A DNA stretch of 64,000 nucleotides. Origin: Calamus simplicifolius. Lineage: Eukaryota > Streptophyta > Magnoliopsida > Arecales > Arecaceae. Shown one piece after another: positions 13,001-24,182 of this stretch. The position numbers and the translations under genes are program-made. The number at the start of each line of letters is the position of its first letter. Position 1 is the first letter of the stretch. Below the pieces are notes generated by a model. The model ran no database searches. It had not been told where the DNA came from and saw only the letters and a program-made list of their open reading frames with translations. Location of the stretch: positions 869,328-933,327 of the forward strand of contig UESW01004079.1 in the NCBI GenBank assembly GCA_900491605.1. Direction: 5' to 3'.

Positions 13001-13840
13001 TTTCTTTAATGGCCTTCTGATACTTGGGAGCAAAGCTTCTTTTCTTTTGCTTAATTGGTCGAAATGTCTCATCCACATTATGGTAATGGATAAGGATGTT
13101 TGGGTTGATTCCCGGCATATATGAAGCAGACCAGGCGAAGACGTCAGTGTTTCTTTGAAGGAACTCGATTAAATCTTACCAAGGCTTCCCTTTCAGTCAT
13201 GATCCGATCCTTACGATTTGGTCTGGCCAAGCCTCGTTAAGCATACCTTCTCAAGTTCTTCGGCTGGCTCTCCTCGTTGCTCGGTGAAGTCTTCCCGAGC
13301 ATCTAGTCCATCAACCTTAGGTCTTCTAGATTGAAGATCAGCGACGAAGCAGTACCGAACCACAGCTTGATTTTCTCGAACTACTCTCACTCTTCATTTT
13401 GTGGAAAACTTCATGGTGAGATGAGGGATGGATCTGATAGCCTTAAGGGACATCTGTCTGGGCCTGCCGAAGATTGCATTGTAAGGCAACCGAAGCTTGG
13501 TTACTAAAAAGTACATATGAACAATGGCTATACTGGATCAAGTGCCTGCTCGAACCACCAACGTAATGACTCCTTCGGGAGTAATAGCGTCGCCGATGAA
13601 TCCTACCAAGGTAGAGTCTATGGTTCGAAGATCCTCCATCCATAATTTTATTCTCATAAAAGCATCAAAGTACAAAATATTAATAGAACTTTTACTATCA
13701 ACTAAAATACGGTGTGCATCATAATCGTTCATGTTAAGAGATACGATCAAAGCATCATCGTATGGATATTGTATCCTTCGGAGGTCCTCATTAGAAAAAG
13801 AGAGTTCATCAATTTGGGCCTTCTTTGATGAATTTTCTTT
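10050..13840 (-). pseudogene. Element A pol: protease, RT, RNase H, integrase (broken)
   Basis: From high to low coordinates: a protease near 13750-13540 reading LVDSKSS where LVDSGSS is expected; RT with YIDN near 12600 in place of YVDD; an RT/RNase H connection (12056-11770); RNase H (11835-11506) with HADGSS and YTDSQ, but NNGAKYKAL where NNEAEYEAL is expected, losing the Glu; and an integrase H2C2 finger (VHECICGIHL, CDSCQRH) in 11496-10885. The integrase core and C-terminus run on to about 10050 with many stops. Mutated protease, RT and RNase H residues plus frameshifts make this inactive. Confidence 0.85.
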
Positions 13841-14049
13841 TTATCTAGCCGAGCTAGTAAGGATCTAATCATTGCAATCATGTTGACATTGAATTGTACC
13901 CCAATCTTAACCTGAAAAGTCTTGACTTGAGCCGAGATGACAGTGAGAACTCAACAGAGGTTGGGGCCAAGGAGTCCTATCTCGGGAAGAAGTCATGGCA
14001 ACATCGATGGATGAGCTCCTTTGATAAGGAGTAGTTATTTTGGAAATTT

Positions 14050-14479
14050 TTACTTTTTCTTAAGAGATCTTTTATATCTTTTTATATCTTTAGTACTCAT
14101 CCTTTGAGGCCTTATACATACATCCAAATACTTTTTGATGAAATAAAATAGAAAATTTATTAAGCATCTCATTTTGGGTTTTCTGTTTTATATTATTCCA
14201 AGTAGTTTAGATTGATTATCTAGATAGCTCAAGATAACTTACATGAATAATCTTTTTTCAATTTGAGCTGTTCTAGCTCATGCCTACTAGCAACATTTAT
14301 TTGGGTCAAGGTAAGCTAGTCCTTGGCTTGGGGCCATATTGGCCTCTATGTTAATTCCTAACATTTTGCTGAGATGCATTAGTTTCTAAGGACATTTTTC
14401 CAAAGTCTTTTAGGTCGATCAACTTAGATCGACTTAGAAAGGTCATCTTGAAACATGTTAGTTTTTAAAATACGGTTTA
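14050..14479 (-). mobile_element. Remnant of older Tat-like element (D), part 1
   Basis: Non-coding sequence with loosely repeated short motifs, continuous with 20159 onward once element C is removed. Orientation is taken from the integrase remnant at 20780-21420. The junction with element A lies somewhere in 13840-14050 and cannot be placed exactly. Confidence 0.4.
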
Positions 14480-14484
14480 AGCAT
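14480..14484 (+). repeat. 5-bp target site duplication, left of C
   Basis: agcat precedes the TG of the left LTR. The same five bases follow the right LTR at 20154-20158. Confidence 0.9.
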
Positions 14485-15625
14485 TGATGTGGCTGATCCA
14501 ACGCCATTAGAGAACCGTGAAGGAAGGAAACCGACGGAGCCCCTTTCAGCCTCAGCTCCCAACATCCATCCAATCGGCATCTCATAATGAAGAAAGAGAA
14601 TAAGAGGGGGTTGCGTGGGTTTTCCAAAGGCCACCTTTCATCATTAATGTCCGATCGAGTCAATGGGCTAGAGCATTTAATGGTGCAGAAATGATCATGA
14701 TGGCTCGAAGAGCATTAAATGGAATGAAGTGTCACCGGCATCTTGCCTTGGCTCTCCTTCTCAACCCCGGGCCCGACACCTCCAAGGCACTTAAGGCCAT
14801 GTGCATTCATTACTCTAAGGCATTTATTGCCTTATTCACCCCCTATTTAAAGGCATTTATGGTAGCCACGTTGCTCCTCTCGGCCTCAATTCCTGCTTGG
14901 CCTCTGTCCTGCAGCTGCCAAGCTCCTTTGAGTCGTGAACAGTGCCATGCAAGTAAACAGTGTCATGCAAGTGAATAGTACCATGCAAGTAATCACCCTC
15001 GGTCTTTTATGGAGCCCATCCAAGGCATGAACGGTGCCACACAAGCACTCTATGATCAAATGCTCTACGAGGGATAGTTGGCTTCAACTCAACATCATTT
15101 TTCCCTCAACGGCTGTACCTTGGGACCCACACGACTAACTTTATCACCCATCACTGTTTGCGCAGGACAACCAAAAAGGTGATGTAGGGGACACGTCTGG
15201 CAAGCGCTGTAACGATCGGCCACGCCCTGCAGCCACCAACTCCGACAGGACATGGCATGCAGCGCGACACGTCACATGGAGGTAAGCTCCACTGTACTGC
15301 CATCAATTAATGCTCTGACAGGTGATCACGCCCCAAGCCCACGGGTTCCATGCACCTATAAAAAGGGTAAGAGGGACCTCGACCATGTGAGACATTCATT
15401 ACACCCCTAAACGCTCATAGGGAGAGCTCCTCTCTCTGAGCCTCTCTCTCTTTCTCTTTCGAGCTTCCTCAAGCTCACGGCCGTTGCCCAGAGCATTGAC
15501 TTGAGCGTCGGAGGGTCCCCGCCGAAATCTTCGGCCCCTGGGTCTTATTTGCAGGCACGAGGAGCTCACTGAAGGAGGCGATCGGACGCTCGCGGATGCT
15601 CGAGGGCGGTGATCTAGCATCAACA
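14485..15625 (+). repeat. 5' LTR of element C
   Basis: Begins TGATGTGGCTGATCC and ends CATCAACA, 1141 bp. It matches 18993-20153 closely, with small indels and substitutions. A CTATAAAAAGGG TATA-like motif lies near 15355. Confidence 0.92.
15355..15366 (+). promoter_or_regulatory. TATA box in C 5' LTR
   Basis: The motif ctataaaaaggg lies about 260 bases before the LTR end. The right LTR has ctataaaaggg in the same place near 19885. Confidence 0.6.
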
Positions 15626-15627
15626 GA

Positions 15628-15646
15628 TTGGCACGCCAGGTAGGGG
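15628..15646 (+). other. Primer binding site of element C
   Basis: ttggcacgccaggtagggg starts two bases inside the left LTR end, the usual PBS position. It is not the initiator-Met type. I do not assign the tRNA. Confidence 0.65.
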
Positions 15647-15689
15647 GAGGGTCAGCGATGCTGGTTTGCAGATCTTCATCCCTTTTTCA

Positions 15690-16700
15690 TCAAAATGGTA
15701 GATCGTAAAGAGGGTGATGACAAGAATCCGAGAAGCTTTCACCAGTAATGCTGGGGGGCAACCTCAACAAACTGAGCAACAAGATGCTAGTTCTCTATTC
15801 CACCATCACCACCAGTTCACGCCATTCAAACAAATCATCGGGCCACCCTCACCCCGAAGATTCTAGCATTAACGGCAGTTGTTCAAAGGCTATGGGAGCG
15901 ATCTTCCATGGCCGCGTGGCAACAAGCTCAGGAGCAAGAGCAACCTCAAACTCAAGCTCAACGGTAGTTAGGATTTGGGTGGCAAGGAGTGGCGCTCTTG
16001 CTGGCTAACGAGCCTGAGCCTTAATCTCTTATGGTAGTAAGCCGGGAGGTATTGTCGCAATTAATGCAAGGAGGAAGATGAGGGCAAAAGGCTTTGACTG
16101 TGGACTCAACTTTCCTCTCTCTCCTTCTCTCTGTTGCACCCGAAAGCCAATCTGAGCCCAAGACCTCCTGCGGATTCCATTCCAGCTGCCCTTGGATTTC
16201 AGTACTGGTACCCTCCGCCTTCAATCAACATAGCTATCTGGGGGGCAGGTCGTCAGCTCAGCAGAAGGAGAGAGAGACCGTGGAAGCTAGAGGGCCCCTC
16301 GCCTTGAACCAATGTGGAGGCTGCTCGAATTCTGTAACTCCCAGCAACATCCTCTCTTCTAGTTGTTCGTCTTCAACGGACTCTCCCGGCCGCTCGTCTT
16401 CAATGGCCGCTAGCTGTCCGGGCTTCCCTCGGCGACCTCTAGCTCCTGAGTCCGACTCCGACCCTCGTCCGTGGTTCCGCTCCAGTGTCCCCAGCTTTGA
16501 ATCCCATCTCTCTCTTCACTGCACTCCAAAGATGGGTCCCCAGCTTCATTTCGGAGAGGAGTTGGTCATCAACCGACTCCAGACTCCGTCCCAACTAGAT
16601 TCCCTGGGGGGTAGACCACCAGCGGGTGGAAGTGCTCAAATCCACAAAAGGAAAAATATGGGTGCTACAAGAGCTAAGTATATTGCACTTAAGATAGTTT
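15690..16700 (+). pseudogene. Gag-like remnant of element C
   Basis: Shifting frames after the ATG near 15693 include a short stretch around 15870-15960 reading LTAVVQRLWERSS then a Gln-rich run, reminiscent of the low-complexity gag N-terminus of Tat elements. Stops interrupt every frame, and the rest to 16700 is Ser/Pro-rich with no recognisable domain. Confidence 0.4.
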
Positions 16701-16784
16701 TCTTTCATTAATACTTAAAAATGCAATGCAGGAAAGATTTACCTTGCATCAACATCCAAGATCAACCTCGCTTTGGCGTCCATA

Positions 16785-18540
16785 AGCCCGGGCCCAGCAG
16801 GGAAGGCCTCGGTCGACCCCAAGCGCCGGCACTTTAAGCCCGGGTCCAGCAGGGAAGGCCTCGATCGACCCCAAGCACCGGCACCTTAAACCCGGGTCCA
16901 GCAGGGATGGCCTCGGTCGACCCCAAGCGCCGGCACCTTAAGCCCGGGTACAGCAGGGAAGGCCTCGGTCGACCCCAAGCACCGGCACCTTAAGTCCGAG
17001 TCCAGCAAGGAAGGCCTCGGTCGACCCCAAGCACCGGCACCTTAAGCCCAGGTCCAGCAGAGAAGGCCTCGGTCGACCCCAAGCGCCGGCACCATAAGCC
17101 TGGGTCCAGCAGGGAAGACCTCGGTCGACCCCAAGCGCCGACACCTTAAGCCCGGGTCCAGCAGGGAAGGCCTCGGTCGGCCCCAAGCACCGGCACCATA
17201 AGTCCGGGTCCAGCAGGGAAGACCTCGGTCGACCCCAAGCGCCGGCACCATAAGCTCGGGTCCAGTAGGGAAGGCCTCAGTCAGCCCCAAGCGCCGGCAC
17301 CTTAAGCCTGGGTCCAGCAGGGAAGGCCTTGGTTGACCCCAAGCGCCGGCACCATAAGCCCGGGTCCAGTAGGGAAGACCTCGGTCGACCCCAAGCGCCG
17401 GCACCTTAAGCTCGGATCCAGCAGGGAAGGCCTCGGTCGACCCCAAGCGCCGGCACCTTAAGCCCGGGTCCAGTAGGGAAGGCCTCGGTCGACCCCAAGC
17501 ACCGGCACCATAAGCCCAGGTCCAGCAGGGAAGGCCTCGGTCGACCACAAGCGCTGGCACCTTAAGCCCGGGTCCAGCAGGGAAGGCCTCGGTCGGCCCC
17601 AAGCGTCGGCACCATAAGCCCGGGTCCAGCAGGGAAGGCCTCGGTCGGCCCCAAGCGTCATCACCTTAAGCTCGGGTCCAGCAGGGAAGGCCTCGATCAA
17701 CCCCAAGCGCCAGCACCATAAGCCCGGGTCCAGCAGGGAAGACCTCAGTCGACCCCAAGCGCCGGCACCTTAAGCCCGGGTCCAGCAGGGAAGGCCTCGC
17801 TCGACCCCAAGCGCCGGCACCTTAAGCCCGGGTCCAGCAGGGAAGGCCTCGGTCGGCCCCAAGCACCGGCACCTTAAGCCCGGGTCCAGCAGAGAAGGCC
17901 TCGGTCGACCCCAAGTGCCGACACCTTAAGCACGGGTCCAGCAGGGAAGGCCTCGGTCGACCTCAAGCGCCGGCATCATAAGCCCGGGTCCAGCAGGGAA
18001 GACCTCGGTCGACCCCAAGCGCCGGTACCTTAAGCCCGGGTCCAGCAGGGAAGGCCTCGATCGCCGGCACCTTAAGCCCGGGTCCAGCAGGGAAGGCCTC
18101 GGTCGACCCCAAGCGCCGGCACCTTAAGCCCGGGTCCAGCAAGGAATGCCTCGGTCGACCCCAAGCGCCGGCACCATAAGCCTGGGTCCAGCAGGGAAGA
18201 CCTCGGTCGGCCCCAAGCACCGGCACCTTAAGCCCGGGTCCAGCAGGGAAGGCCTCGGTCGGCCCCAAGCGCCGGCACCATAAGCCCGGGTCCAGCAGGG
18301 AAGACCTCGGTCGACCCCAAGCGCCGGCACCATAAGCCTGGGTCCAGCAGGGAAGGCCTCGATCGGCCCCAAGTGCCGGTACTTAAGCCCGGGTCCAGCA
18401 GGGAAGGCCTCGGTCGACCCCAAGCGCCGGCACCATAAGCTCGGGTCCAGCAGGGAAGACCTCTGTCGACCCCAAGCGCCGGCACCTTAAGCCCGGGTCC
18501 AGCAGGGAAGGCCTCAGTTGGTCCCATGCGCCAGCACCAT
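16785..18540 (+). repeat. 52-bp tandem repeat, about 34 copies (element C)
   Basis: The unit carries CTTAAG, CCCGGG, AGGCCT, GTCGAC and GCCGGC, five self-complementary hexamers in 52 bases. Copies alternate irregularly between cttaag/cataag and ggcctc/gacctc variants, and one unit near 18060 is shortened. Because 52 is not a multiple of 3, minus-strand frames translate it as long pseudo-periodic proteins that are not genes. Confidence 0.9.
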
Positions 18541-18976
18541 AAACCTGGGTACCACTGGCCGGCTCCAAGCACCAGCACCATAAGCCCGGGTACCACTGGC
18601 AGAGCGATGAACTATCGACGCTCAAACCCGAGACCAGCTCGGCGCCAAAAGCCAAAAACTAACTCCAACGTTGATACCAAACACACAGAGGCAATTTTAT
18701 TTCAGCCCCTGTGACTTTATTTCTGCTTCGGCCATCTTGTTTTAGCCCCAACGGCCTTATTATAGCCTCAACGGCTCATCTCTGCCTCCACGGCAACGGC
18801 TCCCTCTGTCTCAGGAGCATCATCGCGGCATCATTGGCTCTTTGCCTCAACAGCATGTAGACGGGGACCCACATCCAAACTTCATATCGAAGTTAAAGGC
18901 CTAAAGGCAGGCGAGGATCAGCCACTTGGGAGGTAACGCCCCTTTCGCCTTGCTGGGATGGGCCCGGTTCGTCTCT
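18541..18976. repeat. Degenerate repeats at the end of C interior
   Basis: Two or three derived units with ggtaccactgg, then loosely repeated ttta-ttt-gcc-acgg motifs (18690-18800). No coding sequence is seen. Confidence 0.5.
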
Positions 18977-18992
18977 GGGGCGAGAGGGCATC
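18977..18992 (+). other. Polypurine tract of element C
   Basis: ggggcgagagggcatc immediately precedes the right LTR. Confidence 0.65.
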
Positions 18993-20153
18993 TGATGTGG
19001 CTGATCCAACGCCGTTAGAGAACCGTGAAGGAAGGAAACCGACGGAGCCCCTTTTGGCCTCAGCTTCCAACATCCATCCATCGGCATCTCATAATAAAGA
19101 AAGAGAATAAGAGGGGGTCACGTTACGTGCGTGGTTTCCCAAAGGCCACCTTTCGTCATTAATGTCCGATCAAGTTAATGGGCTGGAGCATTTAATGGTG
19201 CAGAAATGGTCATGATGACTTGAAGAGCATTAAATGGAATGAAGTGTCACGGGCATCTCGCCTTGGCTCTCCTTCTCAACCCCGGGGCCGACCCCTCAAG
19301 GCCCGACACCTTCAAAGCCGACACCCGATACCTCCAAGGCACTTAAGGCCACGTGCATTCATTACTCTAAGGCATTTATTGCCTTATTCACCCCCCTATT
19401 TAAAGGCATTTATGGTAGCCACGTTGCTCCTCTCGGCCTCAATTCTTGCTTGGCCTCTGTCCTGCAGCTGCCAAGCTCCCTTGAGCCGTGAACAGTGCCA
19501 TACAAGTGAACAGTACCATGCAAGTAATCATCCTCGGTCTTTTGTGGAGCCCATCTAAGGGCATGAACGGTGCCACACAAGCACTCTATGATCAAATGCT
19601 CTACGAGGGATAGTTGGCTTCAACTCAACATCATTTCCCCCTCAACGGCTGTGATCCACACGACTAACTTTATCACCCATCACTGTTTGCGCAGGACAAC
19701 CAAAAAGGTGATGTAGGGGACACGTCTGGCAAGCGCTGTAACGATCGGCCACACCCTGCAGCCACCAACTCTAACAGGACACGGTCTGCAGCGCAACACG
19801 TCACATGGAGGTAAGCTCCACTGTACTGCCATCAATTAATGCTCTTACAGGTGATCACGCCCCAAGCCCACGGGTTCCATGCACCTATAAAAGGGTAAGA
19901 GGGACCTCGACCAGGTGAGACATTCATTACACCCCTAAACGTTCACAGGAAGAGCTCCTCTCTCTGAGCCTCTCTCTTTTTCTCTTTCGAGCTTCCTCCA
20001 GCTCACGGCCGTTGCCCAGAGCACTGACTTGAGTGTCGGAGGGTCCCCGCTGGAATCTTCGACTCTCGAGACTTATTTGCAGGCACGAGGAGCTCGCTAG
20101 AGGAGGTGACCGGATGCTCGCGGACGCTCGAGGGTGGTGATCTGGCGTCAACA
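18993..20153 (+). repeat. 3' LTR of element C
   Basis: Copy of 14485-15625 with TGATGTGG start and GTCAACA end, 1161 bp, followed by the duplication agcat (20154-20158). It has a few small insertions relative to the left copy, for example near 19290-19330. Confidence 0.92.
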
Positions 20154-20158
20154 AGCAT

Positions 20159-21420
20159 CTTAGGCTAGTGCCGAGATTTTTATGCTTGCCAACTGAAGCT
20201 ATTTTCTAAAGTGACTTTAGGTCATTAGGGAGGTCTATCAAATCAAAACATGAGGCATGCCTTGTGACAAGCTTTTTGTAACCAAGCTTAGGTGCTTTTA
20301 GACTAACTTAGTTTTGAGCCTGCCACCTAGTCACGATGGATTTGTCCTTTAGGAAACAAACTGAGGAAAGCCAGTTAGTCTCAGAATTAATTTGAGTTTT
20401 GATCGGTAGAGTTATTGATGATTGCTAGCCGAATGATTAAATTGCACGTTACCACACCTACACTAAGCCTACCATTGTTAGAACTTAAGTTGGTTTTACG
20501 CAACCGTTCTTTTATCAGTTGAGCTGAAGTCGGTCTTCTCTTTGTCAAATTGAGATTGCCTTCAAAGTTGGCTTTCTATAACCAGCCTGTGTGAGTCCTT
20601 GGAGTTGGGCTACAACAAACAAAAATGTGGAGGAGAGAGTGAGTGATCCCTTGTTCTTTATTATTATTATTAAAGAACGACTACAAAGAGAGTACATCTT
20701 TATATTGTATGAGTACATCTTTAAAGATTGCTGATAGTACATCTTTATATTGTTCGAGTTTTAAGTACGGAGAAGTGGCCAGCTATTAAGCTTCTTCAAT
20801 TGGTATACTTCTAACCGAATTGCTTCAACTATTTAGTAAGGGCCTTCTCAATTCGAAGTTTTTAATTTTTTTCTTTATTAGTTTGTCCTGTTATCACAAT
20901 CTTTCAGAGCTTTAAATCTTCATGTTGGAGCTAGCGTTCTTCAACCCTCATGCTGTAATATCTGACCACCTTTTGTTAGCAGGAAACCATTTACAACTGC
21001 GACTTTTCTTTGACCTCTTTGATTAGATCCAAGTTGGTTTTAAGGTCTTCGATGTTTTGATGTTCTTGAAAATTGCTAGTGCAGTAGCTTGGTATAAGAT
21101 CTGTCGGAATGATTGCTTCAGCCGAAAATCGGATTATAAGGCATCTCTCCAGTAGGAACTCTGCCCATGATGTATAGGCTTATAAAATACTGAACAGTTT
21201 GCTTGCTCAAAGTCCCTTGGTTCGATTAAGACATAAGCCTTCAGATTTGCAGTATGGTCCCATTCATGATCTCGATATATTTATTAGTTTGTGGGCATAC
21301 CATCAAGAAGAATTGATGCTGAATATTCAGCTCTTGATAGAGCTTTTTGAAGGTGGGCATTGATAAATTATTTATCATTTTCAGAAGTTCTGAAATTTTG
21401 AATTGACACATTATCCATTT
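20159..21420 (-). mobile_element. Remnant of older Tat-like element (D), part 2, with integrase C-terminus
   Basis: On the minus strand 21250-20990 reads RVPTGEMPYNPIFG, AEAIIPTD and NIEDLKTNLDLIKE with stops between. These match RIPTGETPFRMAFGTEAVIP and QLRTNLDLVEE of B's integrase C-terminus. The region to about 20780 still resembles the NWEGPYQV end of integrase. Lower coordinates (20159-20780) are post-pol spacer. It is much more decayed than A. Confidence 0.65.
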
Positions 21421-22297
21421 CCGCGCAAGTTTCTAGACACTTCTCTCAATTATTAAGTCCAGGAGTTTGTGCATGCATTTAGTCGATATAAAATAAAAGG
21501 TTGCTACAGATACGTGGCTGCTATAGCATCCTCCACGCAAGTTTGAAATCAACCCGAACGAAGAGCTTTCAATTTTGAGGATGAAAGCAGATAGAGAGAG
21601 CTGAAATTTGGTGGAGACATCACCATCCGGATTCAAGAATCAAAACAGCTCTCTAAACCATATGGACATTGGAGAGAACCTCACCAGCTAAATTGAAGCT
21701 GGTTACGGACAGAAGAAAGAGAACTTCCGACCAGATGAATTAAAGGTTGTTAAAGAGATAAAAGATGGAGACAGAGGTAGAAATAGGTAAAACGGAGTGT
21801 CTGTCAGGAGCATGCTGTCAGCTAGCTGCTGTATTTTGACCACGTAGTGCAGTTAAATGAGTTAATGCATGCAGTAATGCTGGTTGGCCACGAAATCTCA
21901 CCGTTTTTTCCCTCTCTTCGTCAGCTATTCAAAAACTCGAATGGATCCATGATCAGTATATAATATATCTATAGCTCCACGGCCGCCCTGTTTCTTTCCC
22001 AACAAGTTCAAATGCAACCAAGCGCGATAGGTCTCTCGGGCCGGCAGCCGAGCGTCCAGAATTTAAGGCAGGAGGGCTGGGACCGGGGGCTGGTTAGAGG
22101 GTGGCAGGTGAGCAGGCGTTTAAAAGCTGGGTGGCTCCGACGTCGACTTGGACCGCCCAACCAACCAGTCCGATATCACGCGTTCCGAGCGAGGCAGTCC
22201 GGCCATTTAGAAAGCTCGGCCTTCGAAGTCTCGGAAACTTTAGAGGTCTTGTCCAACATTACACCGCGTGCAATGCACCGCGGCCATCACCATCCAG

Positions 22298-22300
<3 letters not shown>
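21421..22300. other. Intergenic, no gene supported
   Basis: Mixed sequence with a GC-richer part (22015-22270). Frames up to 146 codons exist there but lack recognisable domains and run into a CT microsatellite. Confidence 0.4.

Positions 22301-22328
<28 letters not shown>
22301..22328 (+). repeat. CT microsatellite
   Basis: Uninterrupted (CT)14. Confidence 0.95.
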
Positions 22329-22331
<3 letters not shown>

Positions 22332-24172
22332 CTTTCTTTGTTTTCTGGATGTACTGAGCTCGCCACAAAGAGCATTCAGACTAATTCGTTCGACTCTTAA
22401 ATTTCGCTCACCAACTTTACCATTCGGATCTTCGCTTGCTGTCCATTTCTGAGATGCTCTATGCGTACCTTATCAAGAACATGCTTAACCAGCGTTTTTG
22501 CTTGAAGGAGGGAACCATGAGAAGGACTAGCAAAAAGGAAGAGAACATTTATGAATAGAATCATAGATATTATATTTGTTATTATTATTATTATTATTCT
22601 TATTATTATTATTATTTAAAAAAAATTATCATATGGGTTGTTATCCCTATAAGAGACAAGATCTAAAATCAACCAGTCTCATCCCTACGTTACAACTTCA
22701 TGAAAAGAAAAAAAAAAAAAAAAAGAATAGTGCATATAAGTACGTTCATGCATTGTTGGATGCATGAATCTATTATCCATATACTAAATCCATGGATGCC
22801 TAACAATAGCTACTAATATTATACATCACATTATTTACCATTGAGTTTTGCAAATGGACCATAAAGCTCGAAAATGCCAACTACATAACTGTAAAATTTT
22901 AGGATGTTTGTATTAGAAAATTTGGATCCAAAATTTTGAAAACTATAAATGTACTTCAAAGAAGAATGATTAAACTTGACAAATTTTTTTAGCCCATATC
23001 CCCAACAATCTAATTTCTAAGGATCTACTTATCGGTTAATAAAGCATATTTAGGAATTTATATCCTTATATATATTTAGTAATTTGATTTTTTTTAATGC
23101 AAAGATTGATGGCAGCCCCACTTTTATTATATAAGGAAAAAAGCTCCAAATAGCCTCACCTTGAAGCAACCAAAGAAAGTTTGCATAATGTTTCGCTTTC
23201 ATAGCCCTCTTGGTCCGGCTAAGTTTGGAGGACTCAAAAGTACTTTTAAATATTCAAAATACTTTTGAATAGTTTTAATGTTTGATAATTTTTTAAAAAT
23301 ACTTTCTATTTCTACAAAAAAAAAAAAAAAAAAACTCTTAAAAGATTTACTTGAAAAAGCATTGCTTGCTAATGTTATGAAACCGTTTTAAGTACACTTG
23401 AAAATCATAAATTCAAAGAAAAGAACAATGATATTTAATAATATAATATAATATAATTAAAAACAATATATTATATTTGAATATTATTATAATATATTAT
23501 GCAATGTAAAATAAGATGATATAATAATATTTCAAATACTATAATATAGTATTGTTCTATACAATGCTATAATAGTTTTATAATATTAATATAATAATAT
23601 ATCACAATGTTAGGATATTATATTATTAGATAATAATAATAATAATCATCATAATTTTAATAATATATTATAAAATTATTAAAAAAGAGTAAGAAAATAT
23701 ATTATAATAATTTTACATTGTAATATTACTAGAGTAATTTATAGTAATGAATTTTAATATGTTTTATATTTAAAAGTATTATATAATATTTTTTATCTTT
23801 TTTATTTTAAAAATATTTTCTTAATTTAAATCTAAATATCCTGCTTCCAAAAGTTTTATAACCAAAAGCATTATTTTCCAAGTCTCTTTTGCCAAAGGCT
23901 TGGCAGGATTAGCTATATATTGTCTTTACAACATGAATGATCGATATGATAGGTCGCCTTCGGTATGGATGCTCGGCAGGATTAGCTAAATCACTTGGGT
24001 TCACTCATTTAGTCATTCATTATTGCCATCAAAATTGTTTCTTTTCAGAATTAAAATCATGAAAAGACTAGAGAGCCTTAAAAATGTGCCGACCTTTCCA
24101 TTTCACATGAAAATCATAGCAGGCGAGGTCAAAATAGTCAAAAGACGCGGCTGCTGTAATAGCTGTGCATCA
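22329..24172. other. AT-rich intergenic DNA
   Basis: Includes ATT/TTA microsatellite DNA (22575-22620), A-runs (22708-22724, 23318-23335) and a very AT-rich block (23400-23830) with repeated taata motifs. No gene or clear element ends. Confidence 0.5.
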
Positions 24173-24182
24173 TGATCCGATG

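Larger units (their letters stand above)
2875..14000 (-). mobile_element. Element A: decayed Tat-lineage Ty3/gypsy retrotransposon, 5' end missing
   Basis: On the minus strand the order is protease, RT, RNase H and integrase (13840 to 10050), a hairpin tandem repeat (9925-9228), opposite-strand units (8410-7936 and 7031-4107), polypurine tract (3760-3747) and 3' LTR (3743-2875). The same order is seen in element B. An opposite-strand gene between pol and the 3' LTR is known in the Tat group of gypsy elements. There is no gag, PBS or 5' LTR: recognisable coding ends near 13840, and the sequence beyond belongs to another remnant. Stops and frameshifts occur throughout and catalytic residues are changed, so it is dead. 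The right boundary is approximate. Confidence 0.8.
14485..20153 (+). mobile_element. Element C: non-autonomous LTR retrotransposon nested in D
   Basis: It has two LTRs (14485-15625 and 18993-20153), agcat duplications on both sides, a PBS-like site just inside the left LTR and a purine-rich tract before the right LTR. The 3.4-kb interior holds a decayed gag-like start and a long tandem repeat, with no RT, integrase or protease. The LTR 3' ends share cttgagcgtcggagggt and an overall layout with B's LTR. I infer that it used proteins of a Tat-type partner. Orientation (+) follows the PBS and PPT. Confidence 0.92.

Noticed and set aside
16938..18655. Several minus-strand 'proline/glycine-rich proteins' of 80-190 codons
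   Set aside because: They are the 52-bp repeat of element C read in three rotating frames. No start context or domain.
22012..22452. 146-codon frame near a CT microsatellite
   Set aside because: No domain, and two overlapping frames run through the microsatellite. No homologous neighbour or promoter.
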